Positions 25,209-32,928 of a stretch of DNA of 64,000 bases are shown here, piece after piece. The notes beneath the pieces are model-generated. The model did no database searches. It worked only from the letters and a program-made list of their open reading frames with translations, and was not told the origin of the DNA. Within the stretch, counting starts at the first letter, position 1, and the number at the start of each line of letters is the position of its first letter. The translations under genes and the position numbers were made by a program. The stretch lies in NCBI RefSeq assembly GCF_002900365.1, contig NZ_CP025979.1:806001-870000 (forward strand), written 5' to 3'. The DNA comes from Escherichia marmotae (GTDB taxonomy: Bacteria; Pseudomonadota; Gammaproteobacteria; Enterobacterales; Enterobacteriaceae).

Positions 25209-25961
25209 ATGAACCTTGAAGCTTTACCAAAATATTACTCCCCAAAATCTCCAAAATTGAGTGATGACGCACCGGCGACAGGCTCGGGTGGTTTAACAAT
25301 AACAGATGTGATGGCTGCGCAGGGGATGGTGCAGTCGAAAGCTCCGCTTGGTTTTGCCTTATTCCTGGCAAAAGTTGGTGTTCAGGATCCTCAGTTTGCG
25401 ATTGAAGGTCTGCTCAATTACGCGATGGCAATGGATAATCCGACATTGAACAAATTGAGTGAAGAAATCCGGTTACAGATCATCCCTTACCTTGTGAATT
25501 TTGCCTTTGCTGATTATTCCAGGTCTGCGGCAAGTAAGGCTCGCTGTGAGTATTGTGCTGGTACTGGATTTCATAATGTATTGCGCGAAGTGGTGAAACA
25601 CTCCAGAAGTGGGGAATCTGTTATCAAGGAAGAGTGGGTGAAGGAACTATGTCAGCATTGCCATGGTAAGGGAGAAGTCAGCACAGCGTGCAGAGGGTGT
25701 AAGGGGAAAGGTATTGTCCTGGATGAAAAAAGAACCCAGCTTCATAGCACGCCTGTTTATAAGGTTTGTGGGCGTTGCAATGGAAACCGGTTTAGTCGTT
25801 TACCAACGACACTGGCGCGGTGTCATGTCCAGAAGCTGGTACCAGACCTGACGGATTATCAGTGGTACAAAGGATATGCAGATGTCATTGATAAACTGGT
25901 TACAAAGTGCTGGCAGGAAGAAGCATATGCTGAGGTGCAATTAAGAAAAGTGACGAGATAA
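25209..25961 (+). CDS. quuQ: Late antiterminator Q (QuuQ/YdfT type)
   Basis: A 250-residue Phage_antitermQ protein that loads on RNA polymerase at the late promoter and lets it read through terminators into the lysis and morphogenesis genes. It has the family's DnaJ-like zinc fingers: CEYCAGTG, CQHCHGKG, CRGCKGKG and CGRCNG in residues 110-200, followed by the helical C-terminus (YADVIDKLVTKCWQEEA). Full length. The late promoter it would use must lie downstream, in the gene-poor 25962-26700 region; I could not locate it with confidence. Confidence 0.92.
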   Translation: MNLEALPKYYSPKSPKLSDDAPATGSGGLTITDVMAAQGMVQSKAPLGFALFLAKVGVQDPQFAIEGLLNYAMAMDNPTLNKLSEEIRLQIIPYLVNFAFADYSRSAASKARCEYCAGTGFHNVLREVVKHSRSGESVIKEEWVKELCQHCHGKGEVSTACRGCKGKGIVLDEKRTQLHSTPVYKVCGRCNGNRFSRLPTTLARCHVQKLVPDLTDYQWYKGYADVIDKLVTKCWQEEAYAEVQLRKVTR

Positions 25962-26211
25962 ATGATTTTCACCGAACGATGGCGACATAACGATTGTATT
26001 TTCTAAGGAAACGTGCAAAGAGTTTTCCAATGATGAGCCTTATATGCATACCGGTGGAAAATATCAATAAGCCGCGCAGAGTGGTTTTTTTGTGGACATA
26101 AACTTTGTGCAGAACGGTAACCATTATGGTTGCCGTGAATGCAGTTTTTTTACATTGCTGGCTTTTTTAGATTTGTGTTAGTTATTGATATTAACAAGAA
26201 GGGGAAAAGAC
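25962..26211. other. downstream of Q, possible late promoter region
   Basis: AT-rich sequence with no credible gene. By analogy with lambda and phage 21 the Q-dependent late promoter and its pause site should be here. I see no clear -35/-10 pair. Confidence 0.3.
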
Positions 26212-26313
26212 ATGCTAAAACGGCAGGATATGAAGGAAACGGTTATGCGTGAATGTTCCAGTGTGATTAACCATATCATCTGGAGAAGCCATCCTGATGC
26301 AGGGAAGAGGTAA
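26212..26313 (+). CDS. Candidate 33-residue peptide
   Basis: Strong AAGGGGAAA ribosome-binding site and ATG; encodes a short amphipathic peptide starting MLKRQDMKETVMRECSSVIN and ending in HPDAGKR. The coding-like site and position after Q support it, but it is short and unmatched. The next 400 bases (26314-26722) hold no gene that I can support. Confidence 0.35.
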   Translation: MLKRQDMKETVMRECSSVINHIIWRSHPDAGKR

Positions 26314-26722
26314 CAGTAACGCGCATCAATCAGGCTGCAAATAAATGGCTTACGCCGGAAATCTGGCTATCGATGTATTACCGGTTTGTTACCCATGAAG
26401 AAAATTAAGGTGATAACGAAACTGATTTTATTGGTGTCTTGTCAGAGTGTTGCGATGAAACTTGTGTTGGCAGTGCAGGGAAAACAGTAGGATGAAAATT
26501 ATAAATTGCTTTAAATGAGCTTGATTTTCCTCATGTTATGAGATATTTGTCTTATATTGCTGGTTAATTATGAAAATTTTTGTAAATCTACAGCAATAAA
26601 ATCCATATTAATTAAAGCACTAGATGCGTTTCTGATTTGTGCATGAAACATACATATCATAATGATTAATTGCATCTATAATTACAGATACAGCATTGTG
26701 CTGTTAAAAAACTGGAGTCCCC

Positions 26723-26830
26723 ATGAATACATTATATGTAAGTGATTCAAATGAAAAATCTCATGACAGGAATAAAAACAATGAGGATAGTAAGGGTAAG
26801 GATAATAAAAAAGACAACCGGAAAGAGTAA
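26723..26830 (+). CDS. Small Lys/Asp/Asn-rich protein
   Basis: A 35-residue, extremely hydrophilic peptide (MNTLYVSDSNEKSHDRNKNN, then repeated K-D-N-K units). GGAG lies five bases before the ATG. Composition suggests an intrinsically disordered protein. It is followed 36 bp later by a second disordered small gene, and both precede a strong terminator, so they form a likely two-gene unit. No family recognised. Confidence 0.5.
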   Translation: MNTLYVSDSNEKSHDRNKNNEDSKGKDNKKDNRKE

Positions 26831-26865
26831 ATAATCTTTCCTGCATAAAAATACTAGGGTGGAAT

Positions 26866-26985
26866 ATGTCAGAACATCCAGATTTTGATGACCGTAAGCC
26901 TGATGATGAGCCCGTTGAGCGTCCTGATGAGGGGCAACCATTGAACCCTTTTTCACCGGATGATAAAAGAGATCCTATTATTTAG
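26866..26985 (+). CDS. Small acidic Asp/Pro-rich protein
   Basis: A 39-residue, strongly acidic, proline-rich peptide (MSEHPDFDDRKPDDEPVERP, then NPFSPDDKRDPII). AGGGTGG precedes the ATG at a good distance. Disordered by composition and opposite in charge balance to the gene just upstream. An intrinsic terminator follows at 27038. No family recognised. Confidence 0.55.
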   Translation: MSEHPDFDDRKPDDEPVERPDEGQPLNPFSPDDKRDPII

Positions 26986-27037
26986 ATATAGCAGAATATA
27001 GCCGTTTAAAGTAGGTTGTGTTTTGTTGCTATCCTTA

Positions 27038-27064
27038 AACCACCTCCACAGGAGGTGGTTTTTT
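27038..27064 (+). terminator. intrinsic terminator after the small-gene pair
   Basis: AACCACCTCC-ACA-GGAGGTGGTT followed by further T: a perfect 10-bp stem, 50 bp past the acidic small gene. Confidence 0.85.
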
Positions 27065-27121
27065 ACTAATGGAACATTAATTGGCAGATGTGATTGTGTA
27101 CGACTTATGGGAGGCTTAAGA

Positions 27122-27307
27122 TTATTTTCTGCCAATAATAAAACCAAGCGTTAACCCTATGCTTAGAGCAACCACCACGCTAGTCAGTGGATAATTTCTA
27201 AATTTATCTTTAACGTTTTCTTTGTCTCCCTGCAAAGCATCGTCAGCACATGATGCATATTTTTTGACAGTATTAACTATTTCGTTTTCAGATTGATTTG
27301 AAGTCAT
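27122..27307 (-). CDS. ElaB/YqjD-like ribosome-binding membrane-anchored protein
   Basis: A 61-residue DUF883-type protein. A soluble helical part (NEIVNTVKKYASCADDALQG...) ends in one transmembrane helix and the diagnostic C-terminal GxxxGRK (LTLGFIIGRK). ElaB, YqjD and YgaM of E. coli are C-tail-anchored proteins that bind ribosomes in stationary phase; this is a shorter prophage version, so a link to ribosome silencing is inference from family. ATG at 27307; longer in-frame starts are not preceded by a ribosome-binding site. It lies on the strand opposite to the late genes. Confidence 0.7.
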   Translation of the reverse strand: MTSNQSENEIVNTVKKYASCADDALQGDKENVKDKFRNYPLTSVVVALSIGLTLGFIIGRK

Positions 27308-27598
27308 GTTTGAAGTCCTGATGTTAAGTGGCTTTTTAATTATAGCAGATATGCTTTCAATGATAGGGCGGAGAGTTGTTATTGAGGTGATACTATGACC
27401 ACTCAATCAACATTACATAAAATGACGTTTACTCCTGTTTGGCACAGTAGCAGAATTTTGCTTCTGCTACTGAAGTCGCTTTAGCACTAGAATATGCAGA
27501 TGGATAAAGCAGTTCAGCGTATGTACTGCGTCATGCATATCGGTCTTGCAGATATGACGAGAAGGGGAGACAAGGTGTGTGTAATGTAGAAGTCTTTA

Positions 27599-27655
27599 AA
27601 GTGCTGTCTGGGATAACTCTATGCTGAAGTGCAATTGATAAAAGTAACACGATAA
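27599..27655 (+). pseudogene. remnant of a second antiterminator Q 3' end
   Basis: Bases AAAGTGCTG...CTATGCTGAAGTGCAATT...AAAGT.ACACGATAA repeat the last part of the Q gene at 25905-25961, with the end translating YAEVQLIKVTR-stop against YAEVQLRKVTR-stop. Upstream codons are already broken. It marks an old duplication or recombination between related prophages. Confidence 0.6.
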
Positions 27656-28076
27656 AGGTTTTTCAATGAAGATGGTAACCTGATGCTTGCATTTTTCAAA
27701 AAATATGGATAAAATTTTTTCAACGATGGGCTTTGTATACCCGACGTTAAGAAAAAGTAGAAAACCCGCTGATGAGCGGGTTTTGTGCTTTAAATGGGGC
27801 AATGGTAATGTTGAATCTCATCCCGGGACTCATGTCTGTTAACTTATTATTTAGCTGGTGACTTGGTTATTTGCCTGATGTTTAAAATGTTTTCTTCCAG
27901 TACAATGTCCCTAAACACAATGAGTCTGCTTATTATATTATTAGCAGAGCTATTACGGCCAAAGTACAGCATAAGCTTTTAAAGCCAATCAACCAGTCAT
28001 CAAGACAGACGGGGTTATTCATAAAAACTCTCCATGTGTGATCCGATGGGGCCTGAAATTAAAGCTTTAATATAGC
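27656..28076. other. gene-poor region with a terminator
   Basis: No supported gene. A bidirectional terminator (AAAACCCGCT-GATG-AGCGGGTTTT) is at 27761-27784. The remainder is AT-rich and may be the 3' region of cspF, which is transcribed leftward. Confidence 0.5.
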
Positions 28077-28289
28077 TCATGAAAGGTAAACATTGGCAGC
28101 TGAAGGGCCACGCAGACCATTTATCCGGCAAAATTCCACGCGTAATCCGGTGGTAATTTCTTCTGCATCGCGGAGATTGAGCGCTGAAACATGAAGCTGG
28201 ACATCGATACGACCATCGGATGGGGTGATAAGACCCTTGCCGCTTTTGCCGTCAAAGGTTTTGACAATTCCTGTCATTTTACGGGACAA
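28077..28289 (-). CDS. cspF: CspF, cold-shock-domain protein
   Basis: A 70-residue member of the CspA family, divergent version. It keeps the overall cold-shock fold but the RNA-binding motifs are degenerate: KGLITPSDG and VQLHVSAL replace KGFGFI and VFVHFSAI, so several aromatic RNA-stacking residues are lost. Nucleic-acid binding is thus likely weak. Divergent from cspB, as in K-12 Qin. Confidence 0.92.
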
Positions 28290-28589
28290 AAAAATTCCTT
28301 AATACTGATAACTTGGCGCACTATACACACGTTCCTGAAGAAAGCTATAGTTTTTTGATGGGGTTGAAGATGGCTGGATGTCTAAAATAAACATTGCTTC
28401 ATATGTTCAACTATGCGTTAATGATTGCGTCGGTTTGAAGAACAGACGATATACGAAGTAGTTTACTAAAGCAGTTCTCATTTCAGGTGTTATTCACTTA
28501 TTCCTTCTTTGAGTCTCTCCAATTAAGTACGAAGTCGTTTCTGTTATACAAGCCATTTATGCCGAAAGGCTCAAGTTAAGGAATGTAGA

Positions 28590-28805
28590 ATGTCAAATAA
28601 AATGACTGGTTTAGTAAAATGGTTTAACGCTGATAAAGGTTTTGGCTTTATTTCTCCTGTTGATGGTAGTAAAGATGTGTTTGTGCATTTTTCTGCGATT
28701 CAGAATGATAATTTTCGAACCTTATTTGAAGGTCAAAAGGTTACCTTCTCTGTAGAGAGTGGTGCTAAAGGTCCTGCAGCAGCAAATGTCATAATTACTG
28801 ATTAA
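28590..28805 (+). CDS. cspB: CspB, cold-shock RNA chaperone
   Basis: A 71-residue cold-shock protein with both RNA-binding motifs intact (KGFGFISPVDG, VFVHFSAI). In K-12 it is induced strongly on shift to low temperature through its structured leader. The 300-bp interval from cspF (28290-28589) contains no gene; its last part is the long 5' leader, with the AAAGGCTCAAGTTAAGGA element just before the ATG as in other csp leaders. Confidence 0.95.
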   Translation: MSNKMTGLVKWFNADKGFGFISPVDGSKDVFVHFSAIQNDNFRTLFEGQKVTFSVESGAKGPAAANVIITD

Positions 28806-29168
28806 AATTAATAGTTTGTCTGTATACGATAACGAAGAAGGCTGATGCCTGAGTGGAGATACAGACAGAGTGGTGAATATTGGATCTCTTTAATAAATAG
28901 TAAGGAGATCCAATACATGAAACAATGACCAGCATATTTGGCAATAACTTAATCAGGAAAAGTATGCTAACCATTGTGGTGAAGTGCAGGTTTGCTGCAT
29001 GAATAGTTTTACAGCAGAAGCTAACTGCTAGCATAGCAAAACAAAGTGCGTAAGTGGATGACTCCCACAAAAAGCACCACAATATTAAACCCGCTCAGGC
29101 GGGTTTTTTATTGTCTGCTTTAAATATGTTATTAAAATATAAAAAATACTTGTTACGAATAAAATCAA
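28806..29168. other. cspB 3' region
   Basis: No supported gene. A GC-rich intrinsic terminator (AAACCCGC-TCA-GGCGGGTTTTTT) lies at 29087-29109. Confidence 0.5.
29087..29109 (+). terminator. intrinsic terminator
   Basis: AACCCGC/GCGGGTT stem with a six-T run, between cspB and the leftward zinc-ribbon gene. Confidence 0.8.
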
Positions 29169-29339
29169 TCAAGCTACAGCTTTAAGATTTGTCTGGAATA
29201 CTTTGTTGCAATGAGGGCAGATCAAAAGAGCACCTTTTTGTACTCTTGAAAAACTGTGTTCTGACTCTTGGGTGCAGTTTGGGCAGGAACATTTAACGAG
29301 ATAATTACGGCGTGATTTTGAGTCTTTACGTTCTGACAT
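29169..29339 (-). CDS. Small zinc-ribbon protein near cspB
   Basis: A 56-residue protein (MSERKDSKSRRNYLVKCSCP...) with two CxxC pairs, CSCPNC and CPHC, that form a rubredoxin-type zinc ribbon like the Com regulator of phage Mu. The basic N-terminus (SKSRRNYLVK) suggests nucleic-acid binding. I start at the Met at 29339, preceded by AGGAAAAGCC on the minus strand. A very similar small protein, possibly the one named YnfU, occurs in K-12 Qin; I am not sure of the name. It may be a translation regulator. Confidence 0.65.
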   Translation of the reverse strand: MSERKDSKSRRNYLVKCSCPNCTQESEHSFSRVQKGALLICPHCNKVFQTNLKAVA

Positions 29340-29557
29340 AGGCTTTTCCTGTATAAATGGCCGTATACAGTACACTAAATATGAAAACATATCTCGTATT
29401 ATTATTTAATATATGATTTTCTTTTAAAATAATTACCCACATTTTTAATGTGTCTGTTTTTTAGCGCCGTTGAGAACAACGTTTGCTATAAAAACTAACC
29501 CATAGACTCCGATCTTTTCAAACATATTGCACCATCTGTGTACATCGGGGTGAGGAT

Positions 29558-29773
29558 ATGAAATCAATGGATAAGTTAACAACAGGTATCGCCTATGGCA
29601 CATCGGCTGGTAATGCTGGTTTCTGGGCATTGCAGTTACTCGATAAAGTAACTCCGTCACAGTGGGCTGCAATCGGTGTGCTGGGTAGTCTGGTTTTTGG
29701 CCTGCTGACATATCTGACAAACCTTTATTTCAAGATTAAAGAAGACAGGCGTAAGGTTGCGAGAAGAGAGTAA
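29558..29773 (+). CDS. essQ: EssQ, S21-type pinholin
   Basis: A 71-residue holin of the phage 21 type that depolarises the inner membrane and so activates the SAR endolysin. Two transmembrane segments: a weakly hydrophobic, Gly/Ala/Ser-rich TMD1 (TGIAYGTSAGNAGFWALQLL, a signal-anchor-release helix) and TMD2 (WAAIGVLGSLVFGLLTYLTN), then a basic tail. ATGAAATCAATGG start with two Met three codons apart, the dual-start layout of holin and antiholin (MKSMD). First gene of the lysis cassette. Confidence 0.93.
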   Translation: MKSMDKLTTGIAYGTSAGNAGFWALQLLDKVTPSQWAAIGVLGSLVFGLLTYLTNLYFKIKEDRRKVARRE

Positions 29774-29777
29774 TCCA

Positions 29778-30329
29778 ATGACACAAGTCTATGAACTGGT
29801 TGTGAAAGGAGTCCGCAATTTTGAGAATAAAGTGGCGGTAACTGTAGCCTTACGGGACAAAAAACGCTTTGACGGTGAAATTTTTGACCTGGACATCTCG
29901 CTGGACCGTGTTGAAGGTGCCGCGCTGGAGTTTTATGAGGCAGCAGCGAGAAGGAGCATTAGACAGTTCTTCCTGGATGTTGCTGCCGGGTTATGTGAAG
30001 GGGATGAGCAGTCGCCGGAAAAGCGCCCCATAATTTTAGAGGCGCAGAATGTGTGGATAACCTACAAAGGAAAGCTACCGGGAAGAATTACTGGTTCTCT
30101 GAAGACGCCACCGACGGCATTGCGGTCAGAAAAAGATGATATTGAATCGCCCATTGAAAAACTGGAGGGCAGCGTCGCTGATCTGAATAAAAAATTGTCG
30201 GTGCTGATTCCTTCTGAAGATGAAAAAAAACGCCGCGATGAGCAGTTTGCGGCGTTTTACGATTATTGCATTGAAGTTACTCGCAGGAATTTTGTGAAGA
30301 TTTTTGAGGAGGGTAAATCTCTTCAGTAA
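29778..30329 (+). CDS. ydfR: YdfR-like protein with replaced, longer C-terminus
   Basis: A 183-residue protein whose first 80 or so residues match YdfR (DUF1327) of Qin: MTQVYELVVKGVRNFENKVA, DLDISLDRVEGAALEFYEAAARRS. The K-12 protein then ends at about 103 residues; here an unrelated 100-residue extension contains a predicted coiled coil (IESPIEKLEGSVADLNKKLS and EDEKKRRDEQFAAFYDY). It lies between holin and endolysin, 4 bp after essQ. Function unknown. Its last 53 bp overlap the convergent gene at 30277-30537. Confidence 0.72.
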   Translation: MTQVYELVVKGVRNFENKVAVTVALRDKKRFDGEIFDLDISLDRVEGAALEFYEAAARRSIRQFFLDVAAGLCEGDEQSPEKRPIILEAQNVWITYKGKLPGRITGSLKTPPTALRSEKDDIESPIEKLEGSVADLNKKLSVLIPSEDEKKRRDEQFAAFYDYCIEVTRRNFVKIFEEGKSLQ

Positions 30330-30537
30330 GCTTAATGGCAGACGCTGCAATTAATTCAGGAAGGTCCGCAAGGTCATCTGTCAGTGGATATGATGAAAAA
30401 TCGGCGGCAGTTCTGTTAAGAAGCGCTTTAACTAATTCCTTTTCCTTCTCCGGCAACAAGTTGATTAGAGCTACGACTGCTTGCCTGAGTGCGATTAAAT
30501 CAGCAAAAGTTTGTTTTGGTAGATTTGTGTAATCCAT
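30277..30537 (-). CDS. Convergent helical hypothetical protein in the lysis cassette
   Basis: An 86-residue acidic, mostly helical protein (MDYTNLPKQTFADLIALRQA, LLPEKEKELVKALL, DDLADLPELIAASAIKL). GAGGTG lies at a good distance from the ATG at 30537. It runs against the lysis genes and overlaps the 3' end of the ydfR-like gene by 53 bp, so its mRNA is antisense to the late transcript. No family recognised. Confidence 0.6.
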   Translation of the reverse strand: MDYTNLPKQTFADLIALRQAVVALINLLPEKEKELVKALLNRTAADFSSYPLTDDLADLPELIAASAIKLTEEIYPPQKSSQNSCE

Positions 30538-30650
30538 AGTCACCTCTGTGTTTATCAGATTGACATCCTCCTCCCGCCAGTGCCCATCACTGGCGAGGTA
30601 AGATTTAACATATCCGGGGATTTGAAGCCGATAAATCCTGATAAATATCC

Positions 30651-31184
30651 ATGAACGTAAAAATCAGATACAGCCTGTCGGCTGCTGTTCTGGCACTGAT
30701 TGCCGCCAGTGCTCCTGCCCCTGACATTCTCGATCAGTTTCTGGATGAAAAAGAGGGGAATCACACCACTGCATACCGCGATGGCTCCGGCATATGGACC
30801 ATCTGTCGGGGAGCAACGATGGTGGACGGTAAACCTGTTATTCCGGGAATGAAACTGTCGAAGGAAAAATGCGCCCAGGTTAACGCCATTGAGCGGGATA
30901 AGGCGCTGGCATGGGTGGAGCGCAATATAAAAGTTCCACTGACCGAGCCACAGAAAGCCGGTATCGCGTCATTCTGTCCCTATAACATTGGCCCTGGTAA
31001 GTGTTTTCCGTCGACGTTTTATAAGCGGCTTAATGCCGGTGATCGTAAAGGCGCATGCGAGGCGATTCGCTGGTGGATAAAGGACGGTGGACGTGATTGC
31101 CGCATTCGTTCAAATAATTGTTACGGTCAGGTTATTCGTCGTGACCAGGAGAGTGCATTAACCTGCTGGGGGATAGAACAGTGA
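30651..31184 (+). CDS. rrrQ: RrrQ, SAR endolysin (lysozyme)
   Basis: A 177-residue phage 21-type lysozyme that cleaves peptidoglycan after release from the membrane. The N-terminus (LSAAVLALIAASAPAP, residues 8-24) is a signal-anchor-release helix. The glycosidase triad Glu-x8-Asp-x5-Thr is visible in EKEGNHTTAYRDGSGIWT. Multiple Cys (CRGA, KCAQ, FCPYN, KCFP, CRIR, NNCYG, CWG) support the disulfide rearrangement used by R21. Closely matches RrrQ of Qin. Overlaps the spanin gene by 4 bp. Confidence 0.95.
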   Translation: MNVKIRYSLSAAVLALIAASAPAPDILDQFLDEKEGNHTTAYRDGSGIWTICRGATMVDGKPVIPGMKLSKEKCAQVNAIERDKALAWVERNIKVPLTEPQKAGIASFCPYNIGPGKCFPSTFYKRLNAGDRKGACEAIRWWIKDGGRDCRIRSNNCYGQVIRRDQESALTCWGIEQ

Positions 31185-31678
31185 ATCAGATATTCACGGT
31201 GATTTTGCTCGTGTTGGTAGGATTTGTCGTAGGTAATGTCTGGAGCGACAGAGGATGGCAAAAAAAATGGGCGGAGCGTGATGCTGCCGAATTATCTCAA
31301 GAGGTAAATGTCCAATTTGCTGCTCGAATAATTGAACAGGGGCGAACTATATCCCGTGATGAGGCTGTTAAAGATGCACAACAGAAAGCCGCTGAAATTT
31401 CTGCCAGGGCTGCTGATCTGTCTGATAGTGTTAACCAGCTGCGTGCCGAAGCAACAAAATATGCCATACGCCTTGACGCAGCGCAGCATACCGCAAATCT
31501 TGCCGCTGCCGTCAGAGGCAAAACAACCAAAGCCGCCGAAGGAATGCTCACCAACATGCTCGGAGATATTGCAGCAGAAGCTCAGCTTTATGCTGAAATT
31601 GCTGACAAACGCTACATCGCAGGAGTGACTTGTCAACGGATTTATGAATCTTTAAGAGATAAAAAATATCAGATGTAG
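31181..31678 (+). CDS. rzpQ: RzpQ, inner-membrane spanin (Rz)
   Basis: A 165-residue i-spanin: one N-terminal transmembrane helix (IFTVILLVLVGFVVGNVW), then a long periplasmic coiled coil (residues 30-160) rich in Ala, Glu and Gln. It pairs with the nested lipoprotein RzoQ to fuse inner and outer membrane at the end of lysis. ATGA overlap with rrrQ. Confidence 0.92.
   Translation: MNQIFTVILLVLVGFVVGNVWSDRGWQKKWAERDAAELSQEVNVQFAARIIEQGRTISRDEAVKDAQQKAAEISARAADLSDSVNQLRAEATKYAIRLDAAQHTANLAAAVRGKTTKAAEGMLTNMLGDIAAEAQLYAEIADKRYIAGVTCQRIYESLRDKKYQM
31374..31628 (+). CDS. rzoQ: RzoQ, outer-membrane spanin lipoprotein (Rz1), nested in rzpQ
   Basis: An o-spanin read in the +1 frame inside rzpQ. It has a lipoprotein signal (FLPGLLICLIVLTSC; lipobox ending LTSC), then a short, proline-rich mature part (PSEAKQPKPPKECSPTC) and a helical end. 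I use the ATG at 31374; 31359 is also in frame. It is closely similar to RzoQ of Qin. Confidence 0.85.
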   Translation: MHNRKPLKFLPGLLICLIVLTSCVPKQQNMPYALTQRSIPQILPLPSEAKQPKPPKECSPTCSEILQQKLSFMLKLLTNATSQE

Positions 31679-32041
31679 ATTAATATTAAATCGGATTATT
31701 TTTAGCGCTGAATGTGAAATTTAAATAAAAAGGACTCTTCCATGAGTCAAAATCCTTGAAATCTTAAGGGTAAGATAAAAGGTCATTAGACAGAATGACA
31801 CGTTTTATTAATAAATAAAGCTATTGTTTCATTCGTGTGTTTTTCTTTACAAAAGTAATCCTTGCTATGGTTGGTTAATCATGCGTTAATGGTGTTCTGG
31901 TTTGTTACAAAATTATCTGAAGCAGTCATTGTTATAATTTTATTATTTGTACCTCTTGAGATTTCCTTGTTGGTTTTTCTCTCTGATATTTTTTTTCGGA
32001 CCATTCTGCCCAAGGGCTAACTTCTTCAAAAGGTAATAATG
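31679..32041. other. cspI upstream region and 5' leader
   Basis: No gene seen. The region is AT-rich; the last 150 or so bases, ending CCAAGGGCTAACTTCTTCAA before the AAGGTAAT site, should be the long structured leader that gives cold induction of cspI. Confidence 0.5.
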
Positions 32042-32254
32042 ATGTCTAACAAAATGACTGGTTTAGTGAAATGGTTTAACCCTGAAAAAGGTTTTGGTTT
32101 CATCACGCCGAAAGATGGTAGCAAAGATGTGTTTGTCCATTTCTCAGCTATTCAGAGCAACGATTTCAAAACGTTAACTGAGAATCAGGAAGTCGAATTT
32201 GGTATTGAGAACGGACCTAAAGGCCCCGCGGCTGTTCATGTTGTGGCACTTTGA
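32042..32254 (+). CDS. cspI: CspI, cold-shock RNA chaperone
   Basis: A 70-residue cold-shock protein, apparently identical to K-12 CspI, with intact RNP motifs KGFGFITPKDG and VFVHFSAI. The second of two tandem ATG codons (32042) is the start expected from the known protein. Expressed on strong cold shock in K-12. Overlaps the start of the next small gene. Confidence 0.95.
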   Translation: MSNKMTGLVKWFNPEKGFGFITPKDGSKDVFVHFSAIQSNDFKTLTENQEVEFGIENGPKGPAAVHVVAL

Positions 32255-32453
32255 GGTAGAAAATATTACAAACCATATTCACTTTAGATGCCCGTGTTGC
32301 CATGGTTCTCAGTATAGAACATCATCTTTTGATGTTTCTGACAGGAATCCTTTCGGGGCAAAATGTATCTTTTGTAAATCAATGATGATTACATTTGATA
32401 ATATTTCACAATACTTAAATGTTAGCCGTCTGTCGTTAGATTTAAGAAAGTGA
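32238..32453 (+). CDS. Small zinc-ribbon protein overlapping cspI
   Basis: A 71-residue protein starting MLWHFEVENITNHIHFRCPC, with CPCCHGSQYRT and CIFCKSMM, giving a treble-clef or ribbon-type zinc site. The ATG lies 17 bp inside the cspI gene, in another frame, so translation may be coupled to CspI. It ends just before an intrinsic terminator. It is the second small zinc protein next to a csp gene in this prophage. No family named. Confidence 0.5.
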   Translation: MLWHFEVENITNHIHFRCPCCHGSQYRTSSFDVSDRNPFGAKCIFCKSMMITFDNISQYLNVSRLSLDLRK

Positions 32454-32458
32454 AAATG

Positions 32459-32482
32459 AAGGCTCCTTCGGGAGCTTTTTTG
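32459..32482 (+). terminator. intrinsic terminator after the cspI unit
   Basis: GGCTCC-TTC-GGGAGC followed by six T. Confidence 0.85.
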
Positions 32483-32525
32483 CTTAGTGTCTAGTCGATG
32501 GATACTCACATATTACGGTAACATT

Positions 32526-32756
32526 ATGAAAAAAATAATAGTTTTTTTTAACTCTGAACCAGCAATGGTAGTGCCAGTGATGACCGGAGTTAACACCATC
32601 ATGCGTGAATATCCAAATGGCGAAACAACACACCTCACTGTAATGGCTGCAGGGTTTCCATCTCTGACCGGAGATCATAAAGTCATTTATGTAGCAGCGG
32701 ATCGACATGTAACTTCAGAAGAAATTCTGGAAGCAGCAATGAGACTCTTGAATTGA
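32526..32756 (+). CDS. Hypothetical prophage protein between cspI and gnsB
   Basis: A 76-residue cytosolic protein (MKKIIVFFNSEPAMVVPVMT, then GVNTIMREYPNGETTHLTVM and EEILEAAMRLL), alternating beta strands and helices. It occupies the place of ynfN in K-12 Qin, which is a cold-induced gene; I cannot confirm that it is the same protein. Weak ribosome-binding site. Function unknown. Confidence 0.65.
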   Translation: MKKIIVFFNSEPAMVVPVMTGVNTIMREYPNGETTHLTVMAAGFPSLTGDHKVIYVAADRHVTSEEILEAAMRLLN

Positions 32757-32928
32757 TTTGATTCTAATGCATTGATAATAAATGATAGTCATCTTTATCT
32801 GTTTGTGTGAAATTTAGACCGTCGTATGTTGATTATTGCGATGTTTCATCTTATCTTTTATACGTTTGCTCCATATAATTGACACTACTGTGTACCAGGA
32901 AAGTCATAACAGACTAAAAGAGGAAATG

